Source: G965222335 sp965222335 (GTDB lineage: Bacteria; Pseudomonadota; Gammaproteobacteria; Pseudomonadales; Halieaceae). From it: a DNA stretch of 64,000 bases. A program made the translations under genes and the position numbers. Positions 27,049 through 35,191 of the stretch are shown piece by piece (the first letter of the stretch is position 1; the number at the start of each line of letters is the position of its first letter). The DNA lies in NCBI GenBank assembly GCA_965222335.1, contig OZ244944.1, positions 3,348,001-3,412,000 of the forward strand, read 5' to 3'. Under the pieces are notes generated by a model, which saw only the letters and a list, made by a program, of their open reading frames with translations, was not told the DNA's origin and made no database searches.

Positions 27049-27090
27049 GTTTATACTCAATCCAAAGTTGTCCGGCGCCATCCGGCAACA

Positions 27091-27151
27091 TACCCCCGAG
27101 TTGGGGGGTATCACTGGGGGCATATTCTATACTCTGAGATTCGATACCCCC
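27091..27151. promoter_or_regulatory. GGGGGTAT repeats, candidate integrase/excisionase arm sites (left)
   Basis: The motif GGGGGTAT and its complement occur repeatedly between attL and the integrase gene: TACCCCC at 27091-27097, GGGGGTAT at 27104-27111, GGGGGCAT at 27116-27123 and ATACCCCC at 27144-27151. Two direct copies occur at the other end of the island (38401-38420). The distribution at both ends suits arm-type sites; overlap with the integrase promoter could also give autoregulation. Confidence 0.45.
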
Positions 27152-27173
27152 AAAAATGCACAGGAGGCGGGCC

Positions 27174-28400
27174 ATGCCACTGACTGCAACCAAGGTGAAG
27201 GAAGCGAAACCCCAAGAAAGGCCGCGCAAGCTGGCCGACGGTGGTGGCCTATATCTGCTGGTGCAGCCCAATGGGGCGAAGTACTGGCGCTACAAGTACC
27301 GCTATGGTGGCAAGGAGAAGGCGCTGGCGCTGGGGGTGTACCCCGAGGTATCACTGAAGTCTGCCCGGCAAAAACACCAGGCCGCTCGCGACAAGCTGGC
27401 CCAGGGCGCAGACCCGGGTGAGGTGCGAAAGGTTGAAAAGCTGACCCGCCACCTGGCGGCGGCAGAGAGCTTCGAAGCGGTCGCGCGGGAGTGGTTTAAC
27501 CAGACCATGCCCGAAAAGTCGGAAAGCTACCGTATGCGAACCGGACGCATTCTGGATAAAGACCTGTACCCAGTACTGGGCAATCGCCCGGTGGCATCTA
27601 TAACAGCCCCTGAGCTATTGGCTGCTCTACGGCGTGTCGAGAGCCGGGGAGCCTATGACATGGCCCACAGGGCTAAGCAAACAGCCGGGCAGATATTCCG
27701 CTATGCCGTGGCCACTGGCCGGGCGGAACGCGACCCATCAGGTGACCTGAGAGGCGCACTAAAGCCCAAACGCCAGAAGAAACACTATGCCGCCCTGACC
27801 AACCCGGCCGAAGTGGGTCGCCTGCTGGTCGCTATGGACGGCTTTGAGGGCACGCCCATCGTAAAAACGGCCCTGCTGTTATCCCCGCTGCTGTTCCAGC
27901 GTCCAGGTGAAATTCGCGCCATGGAGTGGGCGGAAATCAACTGTGAAGCCGAGCAATGGGAAATCCCCGCCGAGAAGATGAAGACGCGGCAACCCCACAT
28001 CGTGCCGCTGTGTTCCCAGGCATTGAATCTGCTGCGCGAATTGTATCCCCTGACTGGCCGGGGGCGGTTTGTATTTGCCAGCCCGCGAGGCGCGAGCCGG
28101 TGCCTGTCTGAAAACGGGGTAAGGACGGCGCTTCGCACCATCGGCTTTGACAACGAGGCAATGACACCGCATGGCTTCAGGGCTACAGCACGGACCATTC
28201 TGGATGAAGTGTTGGGTTACCGGGTGGACTGGATTGAACACCAGTTAGCTCATGCGGTGAAGGATGCCAACGGGCGAGCGTACAACCGTACCGCCCACTT
28301 GGAGGGGCGGGCAAGGATGATGCAGGGTTGGGCGAATTATCTCGATAAACTGAAGACCGAGGCTCTGGCGGGTAACGTGATTACCGCAACTTTCAGATAG
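27174..28400 (+). CDS. int: P4-type tyrosine recombinase/integrase
   Basis: A 408-residue integrase. Residues 1-85 are the DUF4102 arm-binding domain (LADGGGLYLLVQPNGAKYW), followed by a SAM-like core-binding domain and the catalytic domain. Catalytic residues are visible: R243 (QRPGEIR), H333 and R336 (HGFR), H360 (QLAH) and the nucleophile Y370 (YNRT). AGGAGG precedes ATG 27174, so this start is chosen over an ATG 18 bases upstream. Position directly beside attL and tRNA-Pro identifies it as the island's own integrase. No separate excisionase was recognised other than AlpA. Confidence 0.95.
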   Translation: MPLTATKVKEAKPQERPRKLADGGGLYLLVQPNGAKYWRYKYRYGGKEKALALGVYPEVSLKSARQKHQAARDKLAQGADPGEVRKVEKLTRHLAAAESFEAVAREWFNQTMPEKSESYRMRTGRILDKDLYPVLGNRPVASITAPELLAALRRVESRGAYDMAHRAKQTAGQIFRYAVATGRAERDPSGDLRGALKPKRQKKHYAALTNPAEVGRLLVAMDGFEGTPIVKTALLLSPLLFQRPGEIRAMEWAEINCEAEQWEIPAEKMKTRQPHIVPLCSQALNLLRELYPLTGRGRFVFASPRGASRCLSENGVRTALRTIGFDNEAMTPHGFRATARTILDEVLGYRVDWIEHQLAHAVKDANGRAYNRTAHLEGRARMMQGWANYLDKLKTEALAGNVITATFR

Positions 28401-28454
28401 ATGACATACTAAAGAAAAGCAGCCCAAATCTGGGCAGTATGGAGGTCGCTTAGG

Positions 28455-29816
28455 ATGGAGCTACCCAAGTTCTTTCTATTTTCTATTCTGCTGTTTGCCG
28501 CCGCCTGCGCTGGCCTTTACTTTCTGTATAGACGCCGAGCTGACATCCTCGATGAAGCAACTAGGAAGGCAGAGGCTATTACTGGGAATGCCGACAAGTC
28601 TCGAGAAGAAATAATCGCTGCAGCCAAGGCCCGCCACGCGGAACTAGTCGACGATGCCACCCAGAGAGTTGAAGCCCTAGAGGCTCGAATTGATCGCTTG
28701 CAGGCCGCAGATACCGACCTACAAACTAGATTAAAAGAAGTTCGGGCTCGACTTGAAACTATGACCGATATAGCCGGCGAGCAGGCTGCATCAATCGAGC
28801 TCATAAGTGATAACGATCTGCTCTCCAGCCAAGAGTACCAGAAAGATCGAAAGCAGATACGATCCCATCTAAAGAAAGCGGCGCAAGACGCAGTCAAGAA
28901 CGTTCGGGGCTATCGTGCAGACGTGAATATTGGTCAATACGTTGGTGTTTCAGCCAAATCCGATATGGCTGGTGCGCTATTAATGATTACCACCGAAATG
29001 CTTTGCGCTAAAACCACAGCAAACAATGGACATGCGTCTGTCGACAAATTGCGCGATAGCATTCGCGCGACTGCGGCCCTGCTCAAGGCGGTTGATGCTC
29101 GAGCAGAGCTTGATTCAGAGTTTACGGGGCTACTAGAGAAGCGATTGAAGATCGAAATTGATTACAAGCGTGCCAGGCAGCTGGCGCGCGAAAAACAGAA
29201 AGAAATTCGAGACCAAGAGCGCGAAGAACGCAAAGCAAGAAGGGAAGCGGAACAGATGCAGAAACAGGCCGAGGTCGAAGAAAAAATAAAGCGCAACGCG
29301 ATCGCAGAACTTGAACAGAGGTTGGCCCTCGAGAGTGAAGAAGAACGGGCGAAGTATCGAGAGGAACTTGAACGACTGCAGCAGGAGTTAGCAGAAGCTC
29401 ATGAAAGGTCCGAGCGTGCCAGGAGCCGTGCTCAAGACACCAGGCAGGGGCACGTATATGTCATTTCCAATATTGGTACTTTTGGCGAGGGAGTTCTAAA
29501 AGTTGGGATGACGAGGCGGCTCGACCCCCTCGACCGCGTGAAGGAGCTTGGCGATGCCAGCGTACCATTCTCGTTTGATATACATGCATTGATAGAATCA
29601 GATGATGCGCCTAGCCTTGAAAGTGATCTGCACCGGTTTCTGGATGACCGGCGAGTCAACAAAGTGAATCTGAGGAAAGAGTATTTCAGGGTTTCTATTG
29701 AAGAAATTGAACGACGCCTGACAGACAGCGGTATAGATGCGCTTGTGAACAGTGTTCCTAGTGCAGATGAGTACTACGAGACACTAAAAATCGAAAAGTC
29801 GCTGATTGAGAATTAA
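28455..29816 (+). CDS. SNIPE-like membrane-anchored nuclease (DUF4041 and T5orf172/GIY-YIG)
   Basis: A 453-residue protein with an N-terminal membrane helix (residues ~5-24), a coiled coil (~30-105), a DUF4041 domain (~115-260), a charged coiled coil (~250-325) and a GIY-YIG-like T5orf172/Mug113 domain starting at GHVYVISN (~332) and LKVGMTRR (~349), with an acidic ESDLHRFLDDRR segment near 395. This is the architecture reported for SNIPE, an inner-membrane nuclease that cuts phage DNA during injection; assignment is by architecture from memory. It directly follows the integrase, the usual place for island defence cargo. Codon and base use are less GC-rich than in core genes. GGAGG lies 9 bases upstream of the ATG. 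Confidence 0.8.
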   Translation: MELPKFFLFSILLFAAACAGLYFLYRRRADILDEATRKAEAITGNADKSREEIIAAAKARHAELVDDATQRVEALEARIDRLQAADTDLQTRLKEVRARLETMTDIAGEQAASIELISDNDLLSSQEYQKDRKQIRSHLKKAAQDAVKNVRGYRADVNIGQYVGVSAKSDMAGALLMITTEMLCAKTTANNGHASVDKLRDSIRATAALLKAVDARAELDSEFTGLLEKRLKIEIDYKRARQLAREKQKEIRDQEREERKARREAEQMQKQAEVEEKIKRNAIAELEQRLALESEEERAKYREELERLQQELAEAHERSERARSRAQDTRQGHVYVISNIGTFGEGVLKVGMTRRLDPLDRVKELGDASVPFSFDIHALIESDDAPSLESDLHRFLDDRRVNKVNLRKEYFRVSIEEIERRLTDSGIDALVNSVPSADEYYETLKIEKSLIEN

Positions 29817-29923
29817 TCGACTACTGCAATTTGCAGCGCCTAGGATGGCCCCCGAAAAGCCGTTTCCCTTGACGGCCTGGCGTTGCTACTTCTCAGGGGC
29901 TTCACTGAGGGGGGTGTACATTT

Positions 29924-31036
29924 ATGGATTATGAGGATTACTCCCTACCAATATTCGAGCTGCTTTGCGGAGATTTTCTTGAATCTACCCGAGAGAAAGC
30001 TAGAAATCTTGACTCTCACGGACATCGAAGATTTGGGGAAGGAGAAAGGCTCGAAGATAACCTTTGGTGTATCGAAGCTACCATGATGTATCTAAGCGAT
30101 AAGTTGTCTGCATATGACTGCATTCATGATGATAACACGCATTCCCACAGAGAATTTTCCCTTGAAGAAATCAATTCAAGCATTGATGACCTGTGTCGGA
30201 TTTTAGATAACGGTGCCCTGCTTTATTTTTTTGATGCAAGAAAAGAGGCTGCTTCAAATCGAAAGGACAACTACGCAAGCTATCGTGAAAAACAAAGGGA
30301 TCTATACACAGTATTTCTCTTGGAGGATGAACGCGTAGGTTGTACATCAGAAGAACTAGAAGAAGCAGTAGAATGTGCGGTCAACAGGCGGTGTGCTGAG
30401 GATGTAGAGCTAGAAAAGTTATCGGATGAGGAGGGCGTAGACTGGGCTAAAAATCAGTACTGGGAGTCGCATTTACTTGAAAAATCTTTTTCGAGCTCTC
30501 ACCCGAGAGATAGGTTGCTGCTGTCGAATACGCTTTTGTTGGAGAGTCAATATGAAGCACTTCTGAATCTTATGGACCTGTACGAAAGTTACAAGCAAAT
30601 TAATGAATTTTTAGATTCGAGGCGGTCGCTTAGCAGAGAAGAGTCTTTCAGAGAATTGGCGGGAGCTTATGGTCGCATTGTGTCTATGCACATACACAGT
30701 GAGATACAAGAGCATGCTTATCAGGAAAGAATTGAGCTTGTGCAAAGGAAAATCAAGGATCAGGCGCGAGGTAGAAAAGCTCACGGAAAACTTGAACCCT
30801 TCAGGAGATTTGCTCGTAGCGTTGCTGAAAAGTCCTGGAACCAAGAAGTTGGAGATGAGGGTGCAATCACAACCATCAAAGACATGACAGACTACATTCT
30901 GGATACATTTTTGGAATCGCCAAAGGAGTTTCCCCCTGAGGTTGTCCCAGCAGCCACGACCATACGAAAGTGGATCGTTCCCTTAGCACCTTTGGAAGCT
31001 CGAAAAGCCGGAAGACCTCCGAAAACTTCTACTTAG
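29924..31036 (+). CDS. Unknown island cargo protein, helical and AT-rich
   Basis: A 370-residue soluble protein I do not recognise. It is rich in Glu, Arg, Leu and Ser and looks mostly helical, with no membrane segment or signal peptide. Segments such as REKQRDLYTVFLLEDERVG and EHAYQERIELVQRKIKDQARG suggest extended helices. The end (ARKAGRPPKTS) is basic. The gene is clearly AT-richer than its surroundings, which points to transfer from another source. GAGGGGGG lies about 9 bases before the ATG at 29924. Its position beside the SNIPE-like nuclease makes a defence or regulatory role possible, but there is no direct evidence. Confidence 0.75.
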   Translation: MDYEDYSLPIFELLCGDFLESTREKARNLDSHGHRRFGEGERLEDNLWCIEATMMYLSDKLSAYDCIHDDNTHSHREFSLEEINSSIDDLCRILDNGALLYFFDARKEAASNRKDNYASYREKQRDLYTVFLLEDERVGCTSEELEEAVECAVNRRCAEDVELEKLSDEEGVDWAKNQYWESHLLEKSFSSSHPRDRLLLSNTLLLESQYEALLNLMDLYESYKQINEFLDSRRSLSREESFRELAGAYGRIVSMHIHSEIQEHAYQERIELVQRKIKDQARGRKAHGKLEPFRRFARSVAEKSWNQEVGDEGAITTIKDMTDYILDTFLESPKEFPPEVVPAATTIRKWIVPLAPLEARKAGRPPKTST

Positions 31037-31061
31037 ACAACTGAATCAGTATTTTTCTAAG

Positions 31062-31095
31062 AAACTCAATATTAAGTGGATAATCAATTGAGTTT
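31062..31095. promoter_or_regulatory. Inverted repeat upstream of the AlpA gene
   Basis: AAACTCAAT (31062-31070) and its exact complement ATTGAGTTT (31087-31095) are separated by 16 AT-rich bases, 42 bases before the AlpA start. No T run follows, so an operator is more likely than a terminator. The binding protein is unknown. Confidence 0.45.
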
Positions 31096-31136
31096 ACTTA
31101 AGCCGTGACCGATTACGTCCAAAGGAGGACACTGTC

Positions 31137-31352
31137 ATGGCTCAGCATCCAGACCCATCCAAAACGCTCATTCGTTTGCCGCAAGTGCAGGCAATCGTCC
31201 CGTACAGTCGCAGCACGATTTACCACCTGATTGCCGCGGGTGAATTTCCTCCGCCTGTAAAACTCGGCCCCCGTGCAAGCGCATGGGTGAAATCCGAAGT
31301 GGAAGCGTGGGCAGAAAGCCGTATCGCTGACCGCGAAGAATCGGCAGCGTAG
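31137..31352 (+). CDS. AlpA-family helix-turn-helix regulator
   Basis: A 71-residue DNA-binding protein with the AlpA pattern RLPQVQAIVPYSRSTIYHLI, FPPPVKLGPRASAWVKSEV and a short acidic end. AlpA proteins in P4-like islands activate integrase/excision genes. AAAGGAGG precedes the ATG by about 8 bases. It is the first of five closely packed small genes ending with the replication-type gene at 32044. Confidence 0.9.
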   Translation: MAQHPDPSKTLIRLPQVQAIVPYSRSTIYHLIAAGEFPPPVKLGPRASAWVKSEVEAWAESRIADREESAA

Positions 31353-31362
31353 GGGGTAAGTC

Positions 31363-31668
31363 ATGAAAAAGAAAAAGGCCACCCCGAAAGGCAGCCCCAA
31401 GCAATCGCACGGCTATATTAATGCATCCCATCACCAGCGCCAACGGATACTCGAAGCACTGCGGGAAGTTGGCGGTCGCGGATTAACCACCATTCAGATG
31501 CGCGAGGAACTGGACGTGATGATGCCCGGTGCGCGTGTTTTTGAGTTGCGGCATGGCTACGGTCACAACATTCGATTGATCTGGGACCGGGAACGCACCG
31601 CACAGGGCCATGAGCACACCTGTGGGCGCTATATCCTTTTCCCAGGGCAGTGGGAGGGCGCGTCATGA
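31363..31668 (+). CDS. Small winged-helix-like island protein
   Basis: A 101-residue protein with a Lys-rich start (MKKKKATPKGS) and a helix-turn-helix-like segment RQRILEALREVGGRGLTTIQMREEL around residues 28-53. A GHNIRLIWDRE stretch follows. Similar small proteins occur in regulatory modules of satellites. The precise role is unknown. It starts 10 bases after the AlpA stop with GGGGG upstream, and its stop overlaps the next ATG (ATGA). Confidence 0.75.
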   Translation: MKKKKATPKGSPKQSHGYINASHHQRQRILEALREVGGRGLTTIQMREELDVMMPGARVFELRHGYGHNIRLIWDRERTAQGHEHTCGRYILFPGQWEGAS

Positions 31669-31871
31669 AACCGCCCAGAGAGCGCCTACAGGACGATGTG
31701 GCGGCCTTCCTGTCCGCTGGTGGAGTAATCCACCAATGCAGTAGTGCGGACAATGCCAGCGCCAGGGTTCACTCAGTACGGTCACGTCGCGAGCAACTGG
31801 TCTACCGGAAGCGCCTGGACAGCTACGAGAGGTACAGCGCGGTCGCCCTGCGGCGAGGGGGTGATAAGTGA
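31665..31871 (+). CDS. Small unknown island protein
   Basis: A 68-residue basic protein (MKPPRERLQDDVAAFLSAGG at its start). The start is placed at the ATG overlapping the previous stop (ATGA), preceded by GGGAGGG. Its own stop overlaps a GTG start (GTGA) of the next small gene, so the set is translationally coupled. No family was recognised; composition and neighbours suggest a nucleic-acid-binding or regulatory role. Confidence 0.6.
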   Translation: MKPPRERLQDDVAAFLSAGGVIHQCSSADNASARVHSVRSRREQLVYRKRLDSYERYSAVALRRGGDK

Positions 31872-32041
31872 AATGTTACCGATTCGATGTGCGGGAAGAA
31901 CTGATAACCCCAATCGAGGTATTGGCTGACAGCGAGCAGGAAGCCCGAGAGTGCGTATTCAGCCAGGACAGGGACGTTATCTACTTCGATACTGTGCGCG
32001 GCGAGGTGCGGCTTGTGCTACGCGCTGTGGAGGACGACTAA
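31868..32041 (+). CDS. Very small unknown island protein
   Basis: A 57-residue open frame starting with GTG in a GTGA overlap with the preceding gene and ending 2 bases before the next ATG. It begins KCYRFDVREELITPIEV after the start residue and has alternating charged and hydrophobic beta-like segments. The tight overlaps on both sides support it as a real gene despite its size. No family was recognised. Confidence 0.6.
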   Translation: MKCYRFDVREELITPIEVLADSEQEARECVFSQDRDVIYFDTVRGEVRLVLRAVEDD

Positions 32042-32043
32042 CC

Positions 32044-32580
32044 ATGGCGCGTAATCGAAGTAAGACGCATAACCGCAAGGATGGTAGCGGGCCGTTTGGA
32101 GCACTTCCCAAAGTTGTTTGGGAGCACCCCGATTACTGTGCTCTATCCGGAAGCGCAGTCAAGTTGCTAATGGATCTGGCCTGCCAGTACAACGGACGCA
32201 ATAACGGCGACCTGACAGTGGCACACTCGGTGCTGAAACTGCGAGGATGGGCTTCCAGAGGCACCATAAGTCGAGCAATACAGGAACTATTGGACGCTGA
32301 CTTGGTTATCTGCACGAGAGAAGGCCGGTTTACCAATCCGGGAGGGCGGTGTGGGTTGTATGCGCTTACCTGGAAGCCAATCGATGAATGCCCTGGCAAG
32401 GATTTGACGGTGGAGCCAAAAAGCACACCGCCTAGGAAATTCTCTCTCGAAGTTAACGAAAAGCCGTGTCCAGAACGTGGGCAAGGTTCGGTCCAGAAAG
32501 TGGACCGACAGAAGCCGAGAGACAGCAAGGGACGGTATTCATCGATCCAGAACGTGGAACGATTGAGGGTGGTCACCTAG
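32044..32580 (+). CDS. Winged-helix replication-type island protein with repeat-coding tail
   Basis: A 178-residue protein. Residues ~15-115 contain a winged-helix-like domain (FGALPKVVWEHPDYCALSG, NNGDLTVAHSVLKLRGW, GTISRAIQELLDADLV) of the type found in phage and satellite replication or regulatory genes. The C-terminal third is low-complexity and encodes repeated SVQKVD/SIQNVE-like units because the DNA carries GTCCA-N5-TGGAC repeats. The ATG at 32044 follows the preceding stop by 2 bases. It may bind its own repeats, as iteron-binding initiators do, but this is inference. Confidence 0.72.
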   Translation: MARNRSKTHNRKDGSGPFGALPKVVWEHPDYCALSGSAVKLLMDLACQYNGRNNGDLTVAHSVLKLRGWASRGTISRAIQELLDADLVICTREGRFTNPGGRCGLYALTWKPIDECPGKDLTVEPKSTPPRKFSLEVNEKPCPERGQGSVQKVDRQKPRDSKGRYSSIQNVERLRVVT

Positions 32581-32592
32581 TCCAGAACGTGG
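32469..32592. repeat. Four iteron-like GTCCA-N5-TGGAC repeats
   Basis: TCCAGAACGTGG or a one-base variant (AAAG in copy 2) occurs at 32469, 32492, 32546 and 32581. The unit is itself an inverted repeat (GTCCA/TGGAC around 5 bases). Three copies lie in the end of the winged-helix gene and one just after its stop. An A/T-rich tract (TTTATATATTTA, near 32598-32609) follows, resembling an unwinding element. A replication origin or operator is plausible. Confidence 0.6.
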
Positions 32593-32646
32593 ACGCCTTT
32601 ATATATTTACCATGAGGTTCTTCGTTTACAGAGATACGAGATCAGT

Positions 32647-32937
32647 ATGAAACCGAGTCGCACGACGCATTTAGATCAGTATTCACTTGCTAGGGCTGAT
32701 AGCCGCATTCAACAAGTCATAGACATTGACTGCTATGGTGCGCCACCGCATGACCTTGCCGGTGGTGACACTGGCGGGGTGCGAGTATGTGCCCCTTATA
32801 GTGGGGTGACAGAGGAAGGGCACGGTAAGGGCATTCGGGTTTTATGTGACCAGGACCTGCCACAAGCCGAAGTATTACGGTTTTTGCGGAGGGTGGTGGC
32901 TGCCAAGGAGTCACCTGCTGATGCGGTGCCGCGCTAG
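32647..32937 (+). CDS. Small unknown island protein
   Basis: A 96-residue frame with no recognised family, starting MKPSRTTHLDQYSLARADSRIQQV. It has a Gly-rich middle and a basic helix LPQAEVLRFLRRVVAAKES near the end. It follows the iteron-like region by about 55 bases and has no strong ribosome site, so the start is uncertain. It could be non-coding sequence, though no competing frame is better. Confidence 0.45.
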   Translation: MKPSRTTHLDQYSLARADSRIQQVIDIDCYGAPPHDLAGGDTGGVRVCAPYSGVTEEGHGKGIRVLCDQDLPQAEVLRFLRRVVAAKESPADAVPR

Positions 32938-33059
32938 TGAGGACATGTTTCCGGACAGATACGCGCGGGGCGGGTCCTCTTAGGATCACACCGTGCGAGG
33001 GCGTGGAGGCGCGTCTTTCCGCTAGAGACATAAAGCTGGTCGCCGCTTTTTTCTTTGCG

Positions 33060-33530
33060 TTATCGGACGTTGAGACAGTCAGACGTAGCCTTATTCACTG
33101 GTTCAAACTCCCCGTTAATGTCGAAGTAATGATCGGTCTGCGACAAGGCGGACATATTGTCTCTCCTTGCCAATAGGCGATTTCCACCTTGGATTTCACT
33201 TAGCAAACTGGCAGCCGTTTCGCCAGTCACCAAGGCAAGATGGGTCATGTCAAAGTTAAAAGTTCGAGGAATCGAAATTGGTGGGTTTTTGTCCACTCTA
33301 GCGACTACATTCTCGCTTGTATCTTGAAAATTAAATACGATGAATAAACCTTCGCGACCGCAGCCAGTTTCTATCCATGCACCACCCGCACCATCTTCTT
33401 CGAGAACGGCTACAACTCTCTTTTGGTCTGTTATTGCATCCACAGACTCTTCGTATTGCCATCCACTCAAATCGGCGCAGGCGGTAATTAGTGGGGTAAT
33501 GATTACGAATATTATTCGGGTGACGTTCAT
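33060..33530 (-). CDS. Putative lipoprotein
   Basis: A 156-residue protein with an N-terminal hydrophobic segment ending in a lipobox LITAC; the cysteine is residue 18. The rest is soluble with two further cysteines that could form a disulfide (ETGCGREG and SDCLN). It is transcribed against the other island genes and is AT-richer than core genes. No family was recognised. A lipoprotein encoded by an island could affect surface properties or phage entry, which is inference only. Confidence 0.65.
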   Translation of the reverse strand: MNVTRIIFVIITPLITACADLSGWQYEESVDAITDQKRVVAVLEEDGAGGAWIETGCGREGLFIVFNFQDTSENVVARVDKNPPISIPRTFNFDMTHLALVTGETAASLLSEIQGGNRLLARRDNMSALSQTDHYFDINGEFEPVNKATSDCLNVR

Positions 33531-33612
33531 GCTTTCATCGCTTCCTACAGAGCACGTTGGAATGACAAGCGTATACTAATTTTCTAAAGGATTTAGTCAA
33601 ATATCGAGGGCA

Positions 33613-34293
33613 ATGGTCATGGGCGGATGGGGCAGTGGACCACAAAGCAGCGCACCAGACACCAGCGAAGCCAAGCGGGTTGATATTCGCTATTTGCGAA
33701 AACGTGGCCTTTTGCAGCCAGGCTATTCCGGTTCCCTTAGCTGGACGTGCCGAGGTGAGCCGAGTGGGCATATCGGTTACAGCATTGCCCCAGACGCCAG
33801 CGCCCTGACCCTCGATTACAAGGTGAGACAATACGGTGGGGACTGGGAGCCGATGAGATATTTTGTGCACCTGGAAGCTACCCCATGCCGCTACGGTGGT
33901 GAGCGGCGATATTTCCACTGCCCAAACCGGAAGTGTGCCCGGCGCTGTGAGGTGTTGTATTCCTACGGGCAGTATTTTCTGTGCCGCGCCTGTTGCGGCT
34001 ACCTCTATCCCAGCCAGAAGGGCGACAAGCTTGATAAGCTGCTAGCGGCGAAGCGCAAGATTGGAGCGCGGATTTTCGAGGACTGGGACGGAGTAGACGG
34101 CTGGCGCAAGCGGAAGGGGATACACTGGCGTACCTTTGAGAGCCAGTACCGGCGATACCGGCAACTGGAGGACACCTGGCAGCGTGCATTCACTGATCGG
34201 GCAAGGGCGCTGCTGGGAGAAAGGGGCAGCTTTATACCACCAGGGGAGGAGTCCCTTTGCGTTGATGATGGGCCATCCACTACCTGGGGGTGA
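33613..34293 (+). CDS. Unknown zinc-ribbon-like island protein
   Basis: A 226-residue protein beginning MVMGGWGSGP, a start shared by a set of conserved hypothetical proteins of mobile elements (from memory). Two cysteine groups, CPNRKCARRC and CRACCGYLYPS (residues ~100-135), suggest a zinc ribbon. The C-terminal part is basic and helical (RKIGARIFEDWDGVDGWRKRKG). It is likely to bind nucleic acid, but the role is unknown. The IS66 copy sits 28 bases after its stop and does not break it. The start could also be the ATG two codons later. Confidence 0.7.
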   Translation: MVMGGWGSGPQSSAPDTSEAKRVDIRYLRKRGLLQPGYSGSLSWTCRGEPSGHIGYSIAPDASALTLDYKVRQYGGDWEPMRYFVHLEATPCRYGGERRYFHCPNRKCARRCEVLYSYGQYFLCRACCGYLYPSQKGDKLDKLLAAKRKIGARIFEDWDGVDGWRKRKGIHWRTFESQYRRYRQLEDTWQRAFTDRARALLGERGSFIPPGEESLCVDDGPSTTWG

Positions 34294-34313
34294 TTTGCTT
34301 GTGCGCTAACTGC

Positions 34314-34321
34314 AAATATCA
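34314..34321. repeat. IS66 target-site duplication, left copy
   Basis: AAATATCA; the identical right copy is at 36788-36795. Eight bases is the usual duplication size of IS66 elements. Confidence 0.93.
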
Positions 34322-34404
34322 GTAACCGTCCGGTAAACCCATCTGTTCGCGCCCCGCAAACTGCGTAAGCTAGGTGCCCACCTAATCTTAAGTGGGCACC
34401 TGAT

Positions 34405-34770
34405 ATGGATAACGAAGCGTCTCCCCCAAGGATCATCAAGCGGCGCCGTCGCTACTCTGCGGGGTTCAAAAATCGAGTGTTGGCCGAGTGCCAGCAACCG
34501 AACACCTCCGTGGCCGAAGTTGCGCTGCGCCATGGCCTCAACCTCAACCTGGTACACAAGTGGCGCCAGTTGATGACTGTCGATGACACCGGAGAGTTTG
34601 TGCGGCTACCCATGCCGGCCAAAGACCAATCCAGTCCAAGCCGGAGCGTAGCGCGAGTTCTGCCCACTGTCAGCATCCGGCTGGATACGCCGCGCGGTCC
34701 GATCACCGTCGAGTGGCCATTGAGTGAGATTGACCACTCGGTCGCTTGGCTCAAGGCGCTCGTTCAGTGA
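34405..34770 (+). CDS. tnpA: IS66 accessory protein TnpA
   Basis: A 121-residue helix-turn-helix protein of IS66 elements (RRRRYSAGFKNRVLAECQ and SVAEVALRHGLNLNLVHKW), required with TnpB for transposition. Its stop overlaps the GTG start of tnpB (GTGA), the standard IS66 coupling. Confidence 0.93.
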   Translation: MDNEASPPRIIKRRRRYSAGFKNRVLAECQQPNTSVAEVALRHGLNLNLVHKWRQLMTVDDTGEFVRLPMPAKDQSSPSRSVARVLPTVSIRLDTPRGPITVEWPLSEIDHSVAWLKALVQ

Positions 34771-35102
34771 TCAAGATTGACGAGATCTGGCTGTCCCGCG
34801 AGCCGCTGGATATGCGCGCCGGACCGGACACGGCGTTGGCACGTGTCATCAACCGCTTTGGCAAAGCACGTCCGCATTGCGCGTATGTCTTTGCCAACAA
34901 GCGCGCCAACCGGATGAAGGTGCTGGTGTGTGACGGCTTCGGTATCTGGCTGGCATCGCGCCGGCTGCACCAGGGTCGGTTCGTCTGGAGCCAGCTCCGC
35001 ACCGGCGATCCATTGTGCATTGATATGCCGCAGTTGCAGGCCCTGGTGGTCGGCTTACCCTGGCAGCATGCCGGCGCTGGGCACTTTATGGACCGACATT
35101 AG
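34767..35102 (+). CDS. tnpB: IS66 Orf2-type protein TnpB
   Basis: A 111-residue protein with the family start IKIDEIWLSREPLDMRAG and the YVFANKRANRMKVLVCDGFGIWL core. The GTG at 34767 overlapping the tnpA stop is chosen over an upstream ATG inside tnpA. Its biochemical role in transposition is not well defined. Confidence 0.94.
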   Translation: MIKIDEIWLSREPLDMRAGPDTALARVINRFGKARPHCAYVFANKRANRMKVLVCDGFGIWLASRRLHQGRFVWSQLRTGDPLCIDMPQLQALVVGLPWQHAGAGHFMDRH

Positions 35103-35191
35103 ATAACACCAGAATCCCGCTCGCAGTTCCAGAGAACGATTGCCGATGATTGCTGCTGGCACCGATTTGCTGGTGCTGGCAAAGTGTTCCC

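Noticed and set aside
32469..32592. CRISPR-like short repeats
   Set aside because: Only four 12-base units with spacers of 11, 42 and 23 bases, and they are partly coding. No cas genes are in the window.
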